10,858 bases of DNA, taken from contig CATVQN010000013.1 in NCBI GenBank assembly GCA_958346135.1, positions 1-10,858 on the forward strand. Direction: 5' to 3'. A model generated the notes under the pieces. That model was given only the letters and a program-made list of their open reading frames with translations. It was not told the DNA's origin and ran no database searches. A program made the position numbers and the translations under genes. Of this stretch, positions 1 through 7,466 are shown one piece after another. The stretch's first letter is position 1; each line of letters opens with the position of its first letter. The stretch is from an uncultured Eubacteriales bacterium (GTDB lineage Bacteria > Bacillota > Clostridia > Monoglobales > Monoglobaceae).

Positions 1-1251
1 ATCATAGATATGTGCCCTGCCGCCGACGCTGCCGAACAGTCCGTGACAGCCGCTGCTGCCGCAGACGACCCGATAATTTCGAATCACATATCCGTTTCCG
101 TTAAAATCTCCCCGAAACGGATTTTGGCCGGTACCGATTTCCGTTTCCGGGTCAGCGCCGCCAAAATCCAAATCGCACATCAGCCGAAAATAAACGCCCT
201 CCGTATCCGACATTTGGGCAATGCGTGAAAGATCGGCAATCGATTCAATCTGATAAGGGTTTTGCGCCGTACCGTCCCCGTGCCGAAACCCTAAGGCAGA
301 GGATCTCTCCCAGGCAAGCTGGGGATAGCCGTCATTTTCCGTTCCGCCCGTCTGATAGGCCGTTCCCAGCCGCACCGCCATATTTTTCAAGGTATCGGCC
401 GTAACATAGGTACCAAAATAATGCTCATTCATCTCGGCATCCGTTCCGGGCCAGGGTAAGTCACCGAGATAGTAGGAATGGATCACCCGGCTTCCAAAGG
501 CATCAACTGCCCTTGTGACGGTATAGGTTGAATAACAGTTTTCAATTTTTGAAAAAGCTTTTCCGCAGCCTACTATACCGGCATCACGATCCACATTGCC
601 GTCCGGAATATCCACGTCCGATGCATAACAGTTCTCAACTGCGGTTCCCGCACCGTCCATGACACCCGCAATGCCGCCGACTGCGGTAATTTCGGCTTCG
701 GTTTTGCTGCTTTCTTTTTGGTATATAACCTGAAATCCTTTTACATAACAATCTTTTATTTTTGCATTTCCCTTTAAGAGGGCGGCAATGCCGCCCCCGT
801 TTTCAAAATAACCCCCGCATTGAGAATCCACCGTCACATTTTCGACACCGAGTCTTTGGATGAGGGCATCTCCGTCTATGACGCCGAATAAACCGGCATA
901 AGAGGGCGCATCTTCCATACCGGGCGGAATCAGAATTTGATAGTTCCTGATGACCTTTCCGTTTCCGTCAAAGCGGCCGCGAAACGGATTTTCTGCAGTT
1001 CCGATACAGGTGTCCAGGATACAGCCATCCATATCCAAATCCGCAGTTAAACGGTATGTCTTTCCCCGGCCGCCGGACGGATCCTTGGAAATCTCCTCGG
1101 CAAGGTCTGTCAGTGCCGCAAGGGACGAAATATTCACCGTTTCGGCTTCGGCACTTGCATAACACCGAAGCGTCAAAGAAAACATCATTTCCAACACAAG
1201 ATAGAGGCTGATCCATTTTTTCATCATACCGTTTCCATCACTTTCTGTCAT
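1..1251 (-). CDS. Secreted GLUG-repeat protein, C-terminus beyond the window
   Basis: An uninterrupted minus-strand frame of 417 codons runs off the left edge, so the 3' end is missing. A signal-peptide-like segment (about residues 11-34, ending A-S-A before EAE) is followed by a complete module (38-316) with TADLD at 69-73, FDGNG at 94-98, GLFG at 120-123, and DCY/NCY motifs at 167-169, 207-209 and 238-240, closing with DGYPQLAWE. A second module begins at about 325 with CDLDFGG, FNGNG and GLFG. This is the GLUG-motif pattern of extracellular proteins. The module is clearly paralogous to module 2 of the gene just upstream, sharing HSYY/NSYY, PWPG and the DGYPQLAWER tail. The ATG at 1251 was chosen because AAGGA lies 8 nt upstream; the in-frame ATG at 1227 would give a more usual MMKKW signal-peptide start. 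The hydrophobic core is imperfect, with a Glu and an Arg. Function is unknown; adhesion or glycan contact are guesses. Confidence 0.85.
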   Translation of the reverse strand, partial: MTESDGNGMMKKWISLYLVLEMMFSLTLRCYASAEAETVNISSLAALTDLAEEISKDPSGGRGKTYRLTADLDMDGCILDTCIGTAENPFRGRFDGNGKVIRNYQILIPPGMEDAPSYAGLFGVIDGDALIQRLGVENVTVDSQCGGYFENGGGIAALLKGNAKIKDCYVKGFQVIYQKESSKTEAEITAVGGIAGVMDGAGTAVENCYASDVDIPDGNVDRDAGIVGCGKAFSKIENCYSTYTVTRAVDAFGSRVIHSYYLGDLPWPGTDAEMNEHYFGTYVTADTLKNMAVRLGTAYQTGGTENDGYPQLAWERSSALGFRHGDGTAQNPYQIESIADLSRIAQMSDTEGVYFRLMCDLDFGGADPETEIGTGQNPFRGDFNGNGYVIRNYRVVCGSSGCHGLFGSVGGRAHIYD

Positions 1252-1259
1252 TGCTCAGT

Positions 1260-1264
1260 TCCTT
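1260..1264 (-). promoter_or_regulatory. Ribosome binding site deciding the start at 1251
   Basis: AAGGA, within a run reading AAAAAGGA, lies 8 nt before the ATG at 1251. The alternative ATG at 1227 has only a weak GATGG-like stretch upstream. The site sits in the 39-nt gap after the preceding stop codon, which suggests translation from a shared transcript. Confidence 0.6.
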
Positions 1265-1290
1265 TTTACGGGGATTCCGGTATACGCCGG

Positions 1291-3378
1291 CTACTGCACC
1301 GACGCCTCCATGGCAAGGGGCGTGAGCTGACCCTCCGTCAGCAAGAATACCTTCACATTCTCTCCACTGCCTACCTGCAAATTAAAACTGTAGGTACCGG
1401 ATGCGGTCACTTTATCGGCATAAATCGCCGCAGACTTTAACTCATTTCCGAGATACGAAGCCGCAAGCAGGGTTCCTTCCTCGCTGTTTCTCTTTTTCAC
1501 GGTAACCTGAATCTGATTTCCGCTTTGGGTCGCCGCGGTGATTTCATCAAAGCCCCGCTCCCAGGCAAGCTGAGGATAGCCGTCGTTTGCGCTGGAGCCG
1601 GGAACAAATGCACTGCCCAAATCAGCGGTCTTTGTCTTAAGCTCGGCTGCTGTGATTTGCGTTCCGTGGTATTTATAGTTATCCGACCAGGCCTGGGATT
1701 CGTTGCCCGGCCATGGGCAGGTTTCTATGGAATAATAGGAATTTTGAATGTTATTTTTAAGGTTATTATCGAACCGTCCCAGGGTTGTATCGGAATAACA
1801 GTTTGTAATCGCAGCAAAGGCAGTGCCGCATCCAATCAAGCCGCCGTCATAGTTGACCTGCGCTAAATTACAGCCTGTTGCATAACAGTTTTTCACTGTG
1901 GCATTTTCACTGGTTACGGCACCGATCAGACCGCCCAAAAGAAAAATCTCATCCGTATAACTACCGATAGCTGTAGTTGTCACATTTCTTGCGTAGCAAT
2001 TCTCTACGGTTGCACTGCCGTTTACGGCGCCGATTAACCCACCGTTATTCTGATTTACATATTGCTTTAGCCGGAAAATCACGTTTTCTACACCGGTATT
2101 CTTGACAACCGCATTGCCGTCAATGTTTCCAAAAACGCCGAAACATCCCGTAAAACCCCACAATTCAAAATTAAAGTTTTTAAAGATATGCCCATCACCG
2201 TCAAAGATACCCTTGAAAGGCACAGCGCTGTATGCTCCGACAAAAGATTCCAGCAATTTATTTTCAGCGGATACATTGACGCCGATATCAATATCCGCCG
2301 TCATTTTGAAACATTTTCCTTCGCTAAAGCCCTTGTTGACATAGGAACGGAAGGTATTGAAATCCGTGTAATTGTGAATGAGATACGGATTTTCTTCCGA
2401 ATCACCGACAAAGGCGCCGGGGACTGTTTCCCACTTTAACCGGGGATAGCCGTAATTGACCGTATTGGTGTCGTCTGTAAAGGCGTCCATGAACGCAGAA
2501 GCCTTTGCCTTAAGCTCTGTTTCGGACACCGCCGTTGCAAGCCATTTACTACTGTTGCCAAGACCAGTGGCATTACTCCAGGTCTTTTTTACACCGTCAC
2601 TGTTTTTATAGCAGTTGAAAACGGTAGTTGTTACCGGATCCGATGCATGGCTGCTGCAATCCGGCGCAAAGTCACCGGCGCCGGTATAGCAGTTGACCGC
2701 CTTAAATGTACAGGTTCCGCCGAATTGTGCGTAATAATCACCATAGTAGCCATGTTGAGCTCTGGAATCATATGGGATGTTGCTGACTACATAACAGTTC
2801 TCATAGCTCAGATTTGACCAAAACATATTTCCTACAAAGGTGCCGAACGGGACATCTGCAGCATTGGTCATATTTACGTCACGGATAAAGCAGTGTTCGA
2901 TACGGACATTGCCCTTGGCTCTGGCGGCCAGGACTGCGGCAGTTCCCCCTGAGGTCGCCGTTGTAATGGTTGTCGAAATAATACCGAGATTCTTCACGGT
3001 GGCGTCTTGCAACTGGCCGAACAACCCGGTAAAAGTACCTCCATCAACTACTCCATGTTTCAATACCAGGTTTGAAATGGTATGGCCGTTGCCGTCAAAT
3101 ACCCCCAGAAACGGAGAACTGCTGGTTGCACCAAAGGGAACAAACGCACCGGCGGTGCCATAGTCAAAGCCGGTAAAATCCAAATCCGCCGTCAGCTTAT
3201 AGTACTTACCCTGAGAAAAGCTGTCTGAATTGGAAGCGATTGCAGCCTCCTGCAGCTCCTGCGGGGTACTGATCAGGATGGGGTCCTCTGCCGTTCCCGT
3301 GCCGCCTGCTGCAGAAACTATCACAAAGGAGGTACACAGCATGCACACCGTTAATAAAATACTCATAAATTTTTTCAT
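1291..3378 (-). CDS. Secreted two-module GLUG-repeat protein with C-terminal beta-rich domain
   Basis: This is a complete 695-residue protein. The frame is open further upstream to 3447, but MKKFMSILLTVC at 3378 has GGAGG 7 nt before it and starts a classic signal peptide (residues 1-23, ending VSA-A). Module 1 (about 28-316) has GTAEDP, LTADLDF (62-68), FDGNGHTISN (94-103), GLFG (118-121) and NCY at 194, 229 and 255. Module 2 (about 321-608) repeats the plan with TADIDIG, FDGDGH, VFGNIDG, two GGLIG segments and NCY at 460, 497 and 526, closing with DGYPQLAWER. These match GLUG-type repeats of secreted proteins. Residues 612-695 form a separate Ig-like domain ending VKVFLLTEGQLTPLA, resembling a short C-terminal domain that I recall from large Clostridia surface proteins. 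No catalytic motif, sortase signal or SLH repeat is visible, so how it stays at the surface is unclear. It is followed 39 nt later by a paralogue. Confidence 0.9.
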   Translation of the reverse strand: MKKFMSILLTVCMLCTSFVIVSAAGGTGTAEDPILISTPQELQEAAIASNSDSFSQGKYYKLTADLDFTGFDYGTAGAFVPFGATSSSPFLGVFDGNGHTISNLVLKHGVVDGGTFTGLFGQLQDATVKNLGIISTTITTATSGGTAAVLAARAKGNVRIEHCFIRDVNMTNAADVPFGTFVGNMFWSNLSYENCYVVSNIPYDSRAQHGYYGDYYAQFGGTCTFKAVNCYTGAGDFAPDCSSHASDPVTTTVFNCYKNSDGVKKTWSNATGLGNSSKWLATAVSETELKAKASAFMDAFTDDTNTVNYGYPRLKWETVPGAFVGDSEENPYLIHNYTDFNTFRSYVNKGFSEGKCFKMTADIDIGVNVSAENKLLESFVGAYSAVPFKGIFDGDGHIFKNFNFELWGFTGCFGVFGNIDGNAVVKNTGVENVIFRLKQYVNQNNGGLIGAVNGSATVENCYARNVTTTAIGSYTDEIFLLGGLIGAVTSENATVKNCYATGCNLAQVNYDGGLIGCGTAFAAITNCYSDTTLGRFDNNLKNNIQNSYYSIETCPWPGNESQAWSDNYKYHGTQITAAELKTKTADLGSAFVPGSSANDGYPQLAWERGFDEITAATQSGNQIQVTVKKRNSEEGTLLAASYLGNELKSAAIYADKVTASGTYSFNLQVGSGENVKVFLLTEGQLTPLAMEASVQ

Positions 3379-3385
3379 TTTTCTT

Positions 3386-3390
3386 CCTCC
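3386..3390 (-). promoter_or_regulatory. Ribosome binding site deciding the start at 3378
   Basis: GGAGG lies 7 nt before the ATG at 3378. It supports MKKFMS as the true start over the in-frame ATGs at 3447 and 3438, which would put a 23-residue hydrophilic stretch before the signal peptide. Confidence 0.8.
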
Positions 3391-3455
3391 AATCTTTTTA
3401 TCGGGGACGCATTGTGCGTTCTCGGCTTGAAATACCATTCTGCCCAAAACTTAAA

Positions 3456-3477
3456 CGAAGAAAAACATTTCGGTCAA
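3456..3477 (-). promoter_or_regulatory. Possible weak internal promoter before the GLUG genes
   Basis: In the 125-bp gap, the longest in the operon, TTGACC (3472-3477, 5 of 6 to the -35 consensus) is followed about 16 nt later by TTTAAG, only a 4 of 6 match to TATAAT. The -10 would extend slightly below the listed range, to about 3450. The surroundings are A/T-rich. This could drive the GLUG genes separately, but the evidence is thin and read-through from the main promoter is equally possible. Confidence 0.2.
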
Positions 3478-3503
3478 CCCTAGCTGTTATATAATTATTT
3501 AAT

Positions 3504-6500
3504 TTATTTTTTCTCCTCATAGGGCGCCGGGAAATTCCAAAGTCCCTCGGCACAAGCCCACATCCAAAGGGTTCCGTCCTCGGGATGCACCACCAGGGTT
3601 TCACAGCCGGAGCCTGCGCTGTCGCCGTCCGGCACAATGGACTGGGAATCACCCATGGAAGAGAGTACCTGGAAGGTTTCGCCCCGGTCACAGGAGCGCT
3701 GTACGATTGCCGTTGTCTTACAAGAGCCGGCGCCGTAGCCGCCCAGATACAGAATATCGGGGTGTCTCGGATCCAGCGCAATGAGCTGATACCATTTATC
3801 GCCCATTTTTTCCTGGGTCTTGACGTTGACACCGATATTTTTGTGGATATTGTTTTCGACCCGTACTAGGTTATGGGCAGAGTTTACACTGCCGTTTGCA
3901 TAGTACAGGATATCGTTGATGCCGTCATACTCAATATCCCAGCAATGCTTGCCGGAGCCATTGGAGTACATGGTGCCAAGGCCCCGGTATGCCTCCTCGT
4001 CGTCTAAATAGGTTTCCGAGAAGGGATACCATGTCTCGCCGTTGTCATAGGAAACTACAATAACCTCGTTGCAAAGACCGTAGATTTCACGGTTATGGAA
4101 GTAGTTGACCGCCATCACAAACTGACAGCCCTCCATTTCCTTCCAGGTTTCGGCACGGTCATGGGTCACATACTCGCCGGCAAACACCGTATTGCGGTCC
4201 GTCGGACTGCCCCAGAAGGAGGTCGCCCGGCGTGCCAGACCGTATTTCAGGTTAAGGCCGGTATTTTCAAAGGTTTTGCCGCCGTCACGGCTGACATGCA
4301 GTTTTCTGGCATTATACCAGCCATCGGCAATGGCGGCAACCAAGAGATTTTCGTCCACCGCATAGTTGCCGTAAGCGCAGCCGAATCCACCCTCTGACTC
4401 GATGGGAACAAAGGTATAGCCGCGGTCGATAGAAAGCAGACCGGTCAGATCCTGGGCACCGCAGAAAATCAAATCGGTGTTAAATGGGTTAAAGTTGAAT
4501 CTTCCTCCCGGCGGTGTTGCACAGTTGCCGTTGTTGTCCCAGATAAAGCTCTCGCCGCCGTCCTGACTGGATACAATCCAGTCACCGCCCAGCGTCCAGA
4601 CTTTGTTTTCATCGGTAGGATGCCAAACATACGGATGCTGTCTGCTGTGGTTAAAGAAGAAGTCCTTAGACCCATCATAGCCGCTCTCTGCCCAGGTCTT
4701 GCCGCCGTCATGGGTATAGTAACGGTGGTTATTATAATGGGAGTAGTCCCGGTCGTCCACCATCATATAATCGGGATTGGCCGGGCTGACCGCCAGATCA
4801 CGAACGATGTTGCGCACATCGCTCAAATCCTTGCGCTGGGGAAATCCGCTGGCTTCAATACGCCGGAAGGTCTTTCCGCAATCCTCGGAAACCAAAACGC
4901 CCTTGCTGTCATTGATATAGACATTATCCGGCCTTGTTTCAATCACGTCCAGACCGTAAATCGGTTCGCCGGATAGAATCTGGGTAAAGGTAACGCCGCC
5001 GTCCTCCGATCGGAAGAACCCGGATTCATTGCCGGCATAGACAATACTCTTTGTGGGGTGTACCTCAATGACGCTGTCGGACATTTCCTTGTTGACAATA
5101 AACCAGGTCTTGCCGCCGTCCTCGGTCTTGACCAGGCCGCCCTTAGAGTGGCTGCGCAGGGGCTGATATTCCTGATCGGAATTTTCCAGTCCAGCCCGAA
5201 GCCGGTACAGATTTGACCAATACGCCACACGGGTACCGCCGATTTGCGGATCATAGGTGGATTTATCCCATGCAAGCTGTTTTCTCGTATCACGCTGGCC
5301 GTTAAAAATGTATGAATAAACATGGTTCCAACTGCTGCCCATATCCTCGGACAAATATATCCCGGTAAATGCATGATCCGAAAGGGAGCCGATGGCGAGA
5401 ACCCGATTTTTGTTATTGGGGTCGATCTGAATGGCAACACAGCCGCAGGCCAAAAAGCCATCATAGGAGCGATGCCAGGATTTTCCGCCGTCGGTGGAAC
5501 GAATCATGCCGCCGATATCGATTCCGGCAAACATCAACGAGCCGTCCACATTATCAATCTCGATTGCCTGCATCCACTGACCGCCTTCGCCGCCGGACAC
5601 GCCCATGTCTCTCAGCTCCTGCGTCACGGCAGGGATCTGCTTCCAGGTGCTGTGCTTTTCGTTTTGCACATCATAGCCGTTAATTTCCGGAATGTTCTCC
5701 GTCCACGGGATTCTGGTTGACAGGGAATCGGAGGCCGCTTTGACAATATCCTTTACCGCCCAATGATCCTCCGGTACATCGGTAAAGGTATTTTCATCAT
5801 TCACCTCACCTCGCTCAATCACACGGTTAAACAGCGTCACCGTTTCGGCACGGGTAACCTCGCTGTTCTTGCGGAAGGTTCCGTCCTCATATCCCCGGAT
5901 AATACCCGCCTCAACCAGTGCGCTGAACATATCATCCATGGTTCCGGTTGTTTTTCCGTTTTTCACAATATACAGAATTTCCGCAAGCTCCGCCCGTAGA
6001 ATCGGCCGATCCTCCGAGGAAATTTGCAAATAATCATACTGTGGCATCAGACGCTGAGCCATGGTCAGAGCATCCCTTACCGTCACCGGATCCTCCGGCC
6101 CGAATCGGCCGTCGCCATAGCCTTGGATATAGCTCGCATCCTTGGAATGAATATCTCTGTCATAGTCATCCGCCGTTTGGAACGAATACTGCGCCGTATC
6201 GGAAAGCGGCTTGCCCGCCATGGATTCTATTCCCTTGGCCGATACCGTATAGCGGGTACCCGGCGTCAGCTTATCCGAAAACAGTACAATATACGCCTTG
6301 GTGGGGTCATTGACGTCCCTAAAGGCGTGCTGCACCAGGCCGGAATTTTCCATGCCGTTGACCGAAACCATGCTTTTATCCAAAAAGTCAATCCGTCGGT
6401 TAAAGTTCATGGTGATAACCGGTACGATTCCGGCAGAAACCGTCTCACCGCCCGTCACCGAAGCCGAGGTCATGGTAAGAGGCACATTTTCTTCGTCACT

Positions 6501-7436
6501 GATTTGGCAGTCAATGTCCACCGTCACATCCCTATCGGGCATGGTAAAGGTGAATTTGCCCTCGCCCGCAAGCAAAGCGCCGTCCACCTTGACGCTGTGA
6601 ATCTGTGATACGGAATCCGGCGTTACCTCTAAGGTAATTTCCGATCCAGCACGCCCCAGATTTTCACCCAGCTTTTCGCTGCTGTTGATGACCACTCCGG
6701 CATGCTCAGCGCCGTTTACCGTAATTTTGTGATACTCTCCGGGAATTGCACTTTCCTTGGCATAGCCATAGATTTCATGGATTTCAATATCACCCAGCCA
6801 GGGCTGCATATCTCGGATTGCCATACGGATATATTTGGCGGTAACCGGCTTGTCAAGCCGAAATTCGTAAAATGGCCGCACACCGCCGGAATCGTCCCAA
6901 AGTGTTGTGCTGACTACCTCGGTTTGCAGCTTTCCCTGCAGGGTATCCGCCGCATAAACCCGCTCCCAGGAGTTTTTCGTTCCGGTTTCGCTGACGTAAA
7001 TTTCAAAGCCCTCCGCCCAGGCTCTCGTAGGCTGATCCAGATACATCACCGGGCCGTCCTGATAGGGGGTTCCGGTCTCCCAAAAGACCTTTAGCATCTC
7101 CAGCGGAACCGGTACGGTGGTGGTAATGTCCATCAAAACGATGTAATCCTTTCCTGGATTGCCGTTAATATCGTACAGCGGCACCCCGTCATACATCTCG
7201 GAGCCGGCTGTGGTAATGATATTGCGGTCAAAAACACTGTCGCCCTCCCGCACCAAAGAGGTCGCCTTTGCTGGCCCCATGCCGGTCGAGGACTTGATTT
7301 CAAAATCGGCGTTAAAGACGTTAAACACGTCTACCATCTCTTCCTCGGCGAATACCGCCGCAGGAATCGTCATGATGCTTGCCATAACCGAAAGGGATGT
7401 CACAAGCGACAGGGCCCTGGTTAAAAATTTCTTCAT
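3504..7436 (-). CDS. Large secreted SLH protein with discoidin-like domain and Asp-box (GH74-like) double beta-propeller
   Basis: This is a complete 1310-residue protein; the ATG has GGAGG 6 nt upstream. A signal peptide (1-30) ends AVFA-EEE. Residues 35-226 look like an F5/8 type C (discoidin-like) domain ending in KYIRMAIRD and WLGDIEIHEIYGY. Residues 236-312 are a beta-rich InlB-like repeat, and 315-423 a Big_5/SwmB-like Ig domain. Residues 425-570 hold irregular SLH repeats (GYGDGRFGPEDPVT; GIIRGYEDGTFRKNSEVTRAE; FTDVPEDHWA). From about 610 to 1300 lies a propeller region with twelve Asp boxes (S/T-x-D-x-G-x-T/S-W/F) at 647, 696, 771, 810, 850, 908, 957, 1002, 1049, 1091 (degenerate), 1129 and 1248. 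GIDIGG (D640) and GAQDLTG (D996) resemble the two catalytic-Asp motifs of GH74 xyloglucanases. SLH repeats usually hold proteins on the cell wall. Co-location with sugar-transport genes suggests action on an extracellular glycan. A non-catalytic sortilin- or Ycf48-like propeller is the main alternative. Confidence 0.88.
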   Translation of the reverse strand: MKKFLTRALSLVTSLSVMASIMTIPAAVFAEEEMVDVFNVFNADFEIKSSTGMGPAKATSLVREGDSVFDRNIITTAGSEMYDGVPLYDINGNPGKDYIVLMDITTTVPVPLEMLKVFWETGTPYQDGPVMYLDQPTRAWAEGFEIYVSETGTKNSWERVYAADTLQGKLQTEVVSTTLWDDSGGVRPFYEFRLDKPVTAKYIRMAIRDMQPWLGDIEIHEIYGYAKESAIPGEYHKITVNGAEHAGVVINSSEKLGENLGRAGSEITLEVTPDSVSQIHSVKVDGALLAGEGKFTFTMPDRDVTVDIDCQISDEENVPLTMTSASVTGGETVSAGIVPVITMNFNRRIDFLDKSMVSVNGMENSGLVQHAFRDVNDPTKAYIVLFSDKLTPGTRYTVSAKGIESMAGKPLSDTAQYSFQTADDYDRDIHSKDASYIQGYGDGRFGPEDPVTVRDALTMAQRLMPQYDYLQISSEDRPILRAELAEILYIVKNGKTTGTMDDMFSALVEAGIIRGYEDGTFRKNSEVTRAETVTLFNRVIERGEVNDENTFTDVPEDHWAVKDIVKAASDSLSTRIPWTENIPEINGYDVQNEKHSTWKQIPAVTQELRDMGVSGGEGGQWMQAIEIDNVDGSLMFAGIDIGGMIRSTDGGKSWHRSYDGFLACGCVAIQIDPNNKNRVLAIGSLSDHAFTGIYLSEDMGSSWNHVYSYIFNGQRDTRKQLAWDKSTYDPQIGGTRVAYWSNLYRLRAGLENSDQEYQPLRSHSKGGLVKTEDGGKTWFIVNKEMSDSVIEVHPTKSIVYAGNESGFFRSEDGGVTFTQILSGEPIYGLDVIETRPDNVYINDSKGVLVSEDCGKTFRRIEASGFPQRKDLSDVRNIVRDLAVSPANPDYMMVDDRDYSHYNNHRYYTHDGGKTWAESGYDGSKDFFFNHSRQHPYVWHPTDENKVWTLGGDWIVSSQDGGESFIWDNNGNCATPPGGRFNFNPFNTDLIFCGAQDLTGLLSIDRGYTFVPIESEGGFGCAYGNYAVDENLLVAAIADGWYNARKLHVSRDGGKTFENTGLNLKYGLARRATSFWGSPTDRNTVFAGEYVTHDRAETWKEMEGCQFVMAVNYFHNREIYGLCNEVIVVSYDNGETWYPFSETYLDDEEAYRGLGTMYSNGSGKHCWDIEYDGINDILYYANGSVNSAHNLVRVENNIHKNIGVNVKTQEKMGDKWYQLIALDPRHPDILYLGGYGAGSCKTTAIVQRSCDRGETFQVLSSMGDSQSIVPDGDSAGSGCETLVVHPEDGTLWMWACAEGLWNFPAPYEEKK

Positions 7437-7442
7437 TTCTTT

Positions 7443-7447
7443 CCTCC
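7443..7447 (-). promoter_or_regulatory. Ribosome binding site of the propeller gene
   Basis: GGAGG lies 6 nt before the ATG at 7436, inside the 30-nt gap after the permease stop. It confirms MKKFLTRALS as the start and fits co-translation on the transporter transcript. Confidence 0.8.
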
Positions 7448-7466
7448 ATATTCTGCTGCCTGCCGT

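Noticed and set aside
968..1216. An 82-codon minus-strand frame beginning MDQPLSCVG
   Set aside because: It is an out-of-frame reading of the start of the second GLUG gene; the true frame carries the signal peptide and GLUG motifs and stays open to the window edge.
1252..1290. Terminator between the two GLUG genes
   Set aside because: The 39-nt gap has no stem followed by a T-run on the minus strand and contains the next ribosome binding site, so read-through is more likely.
4943..5464. A 173-codon minus-strand frame overlapping the propeller gene
   Set aside because: It is a shifted reading of the Asp-box region, which continues unbroken in the main frame on both sides, so there is no sign of a frameshift or nested gene.
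3660..5520. Recurrent CCGCCGTC motif that could suggest a repeat array or CRISPR
   Set aside because: Each copy encodes the Asp-Gly-Gly of an Asp box on the minus strand. Spacing is irregular and there are no repeat-spacer units.
3504..5620. Sialidase identity for the Asp-box protein
   Set aside because: Asp boxes also occur in many other propellers. I see no RIP motif or Arg triad, there are too many boxes for a six-bladed sialidase, and the Asp-centred motifs fit GH74 better.
6024..6608. A 194-codon plus-strand open frame inside the large propeller gene
   Set aside because: It lies opposite a gene with clear domains, has no ribosome binding site or recognisable motif, and is rich in Arg/His/Ile as expected of antisense reading of this coding sequence.
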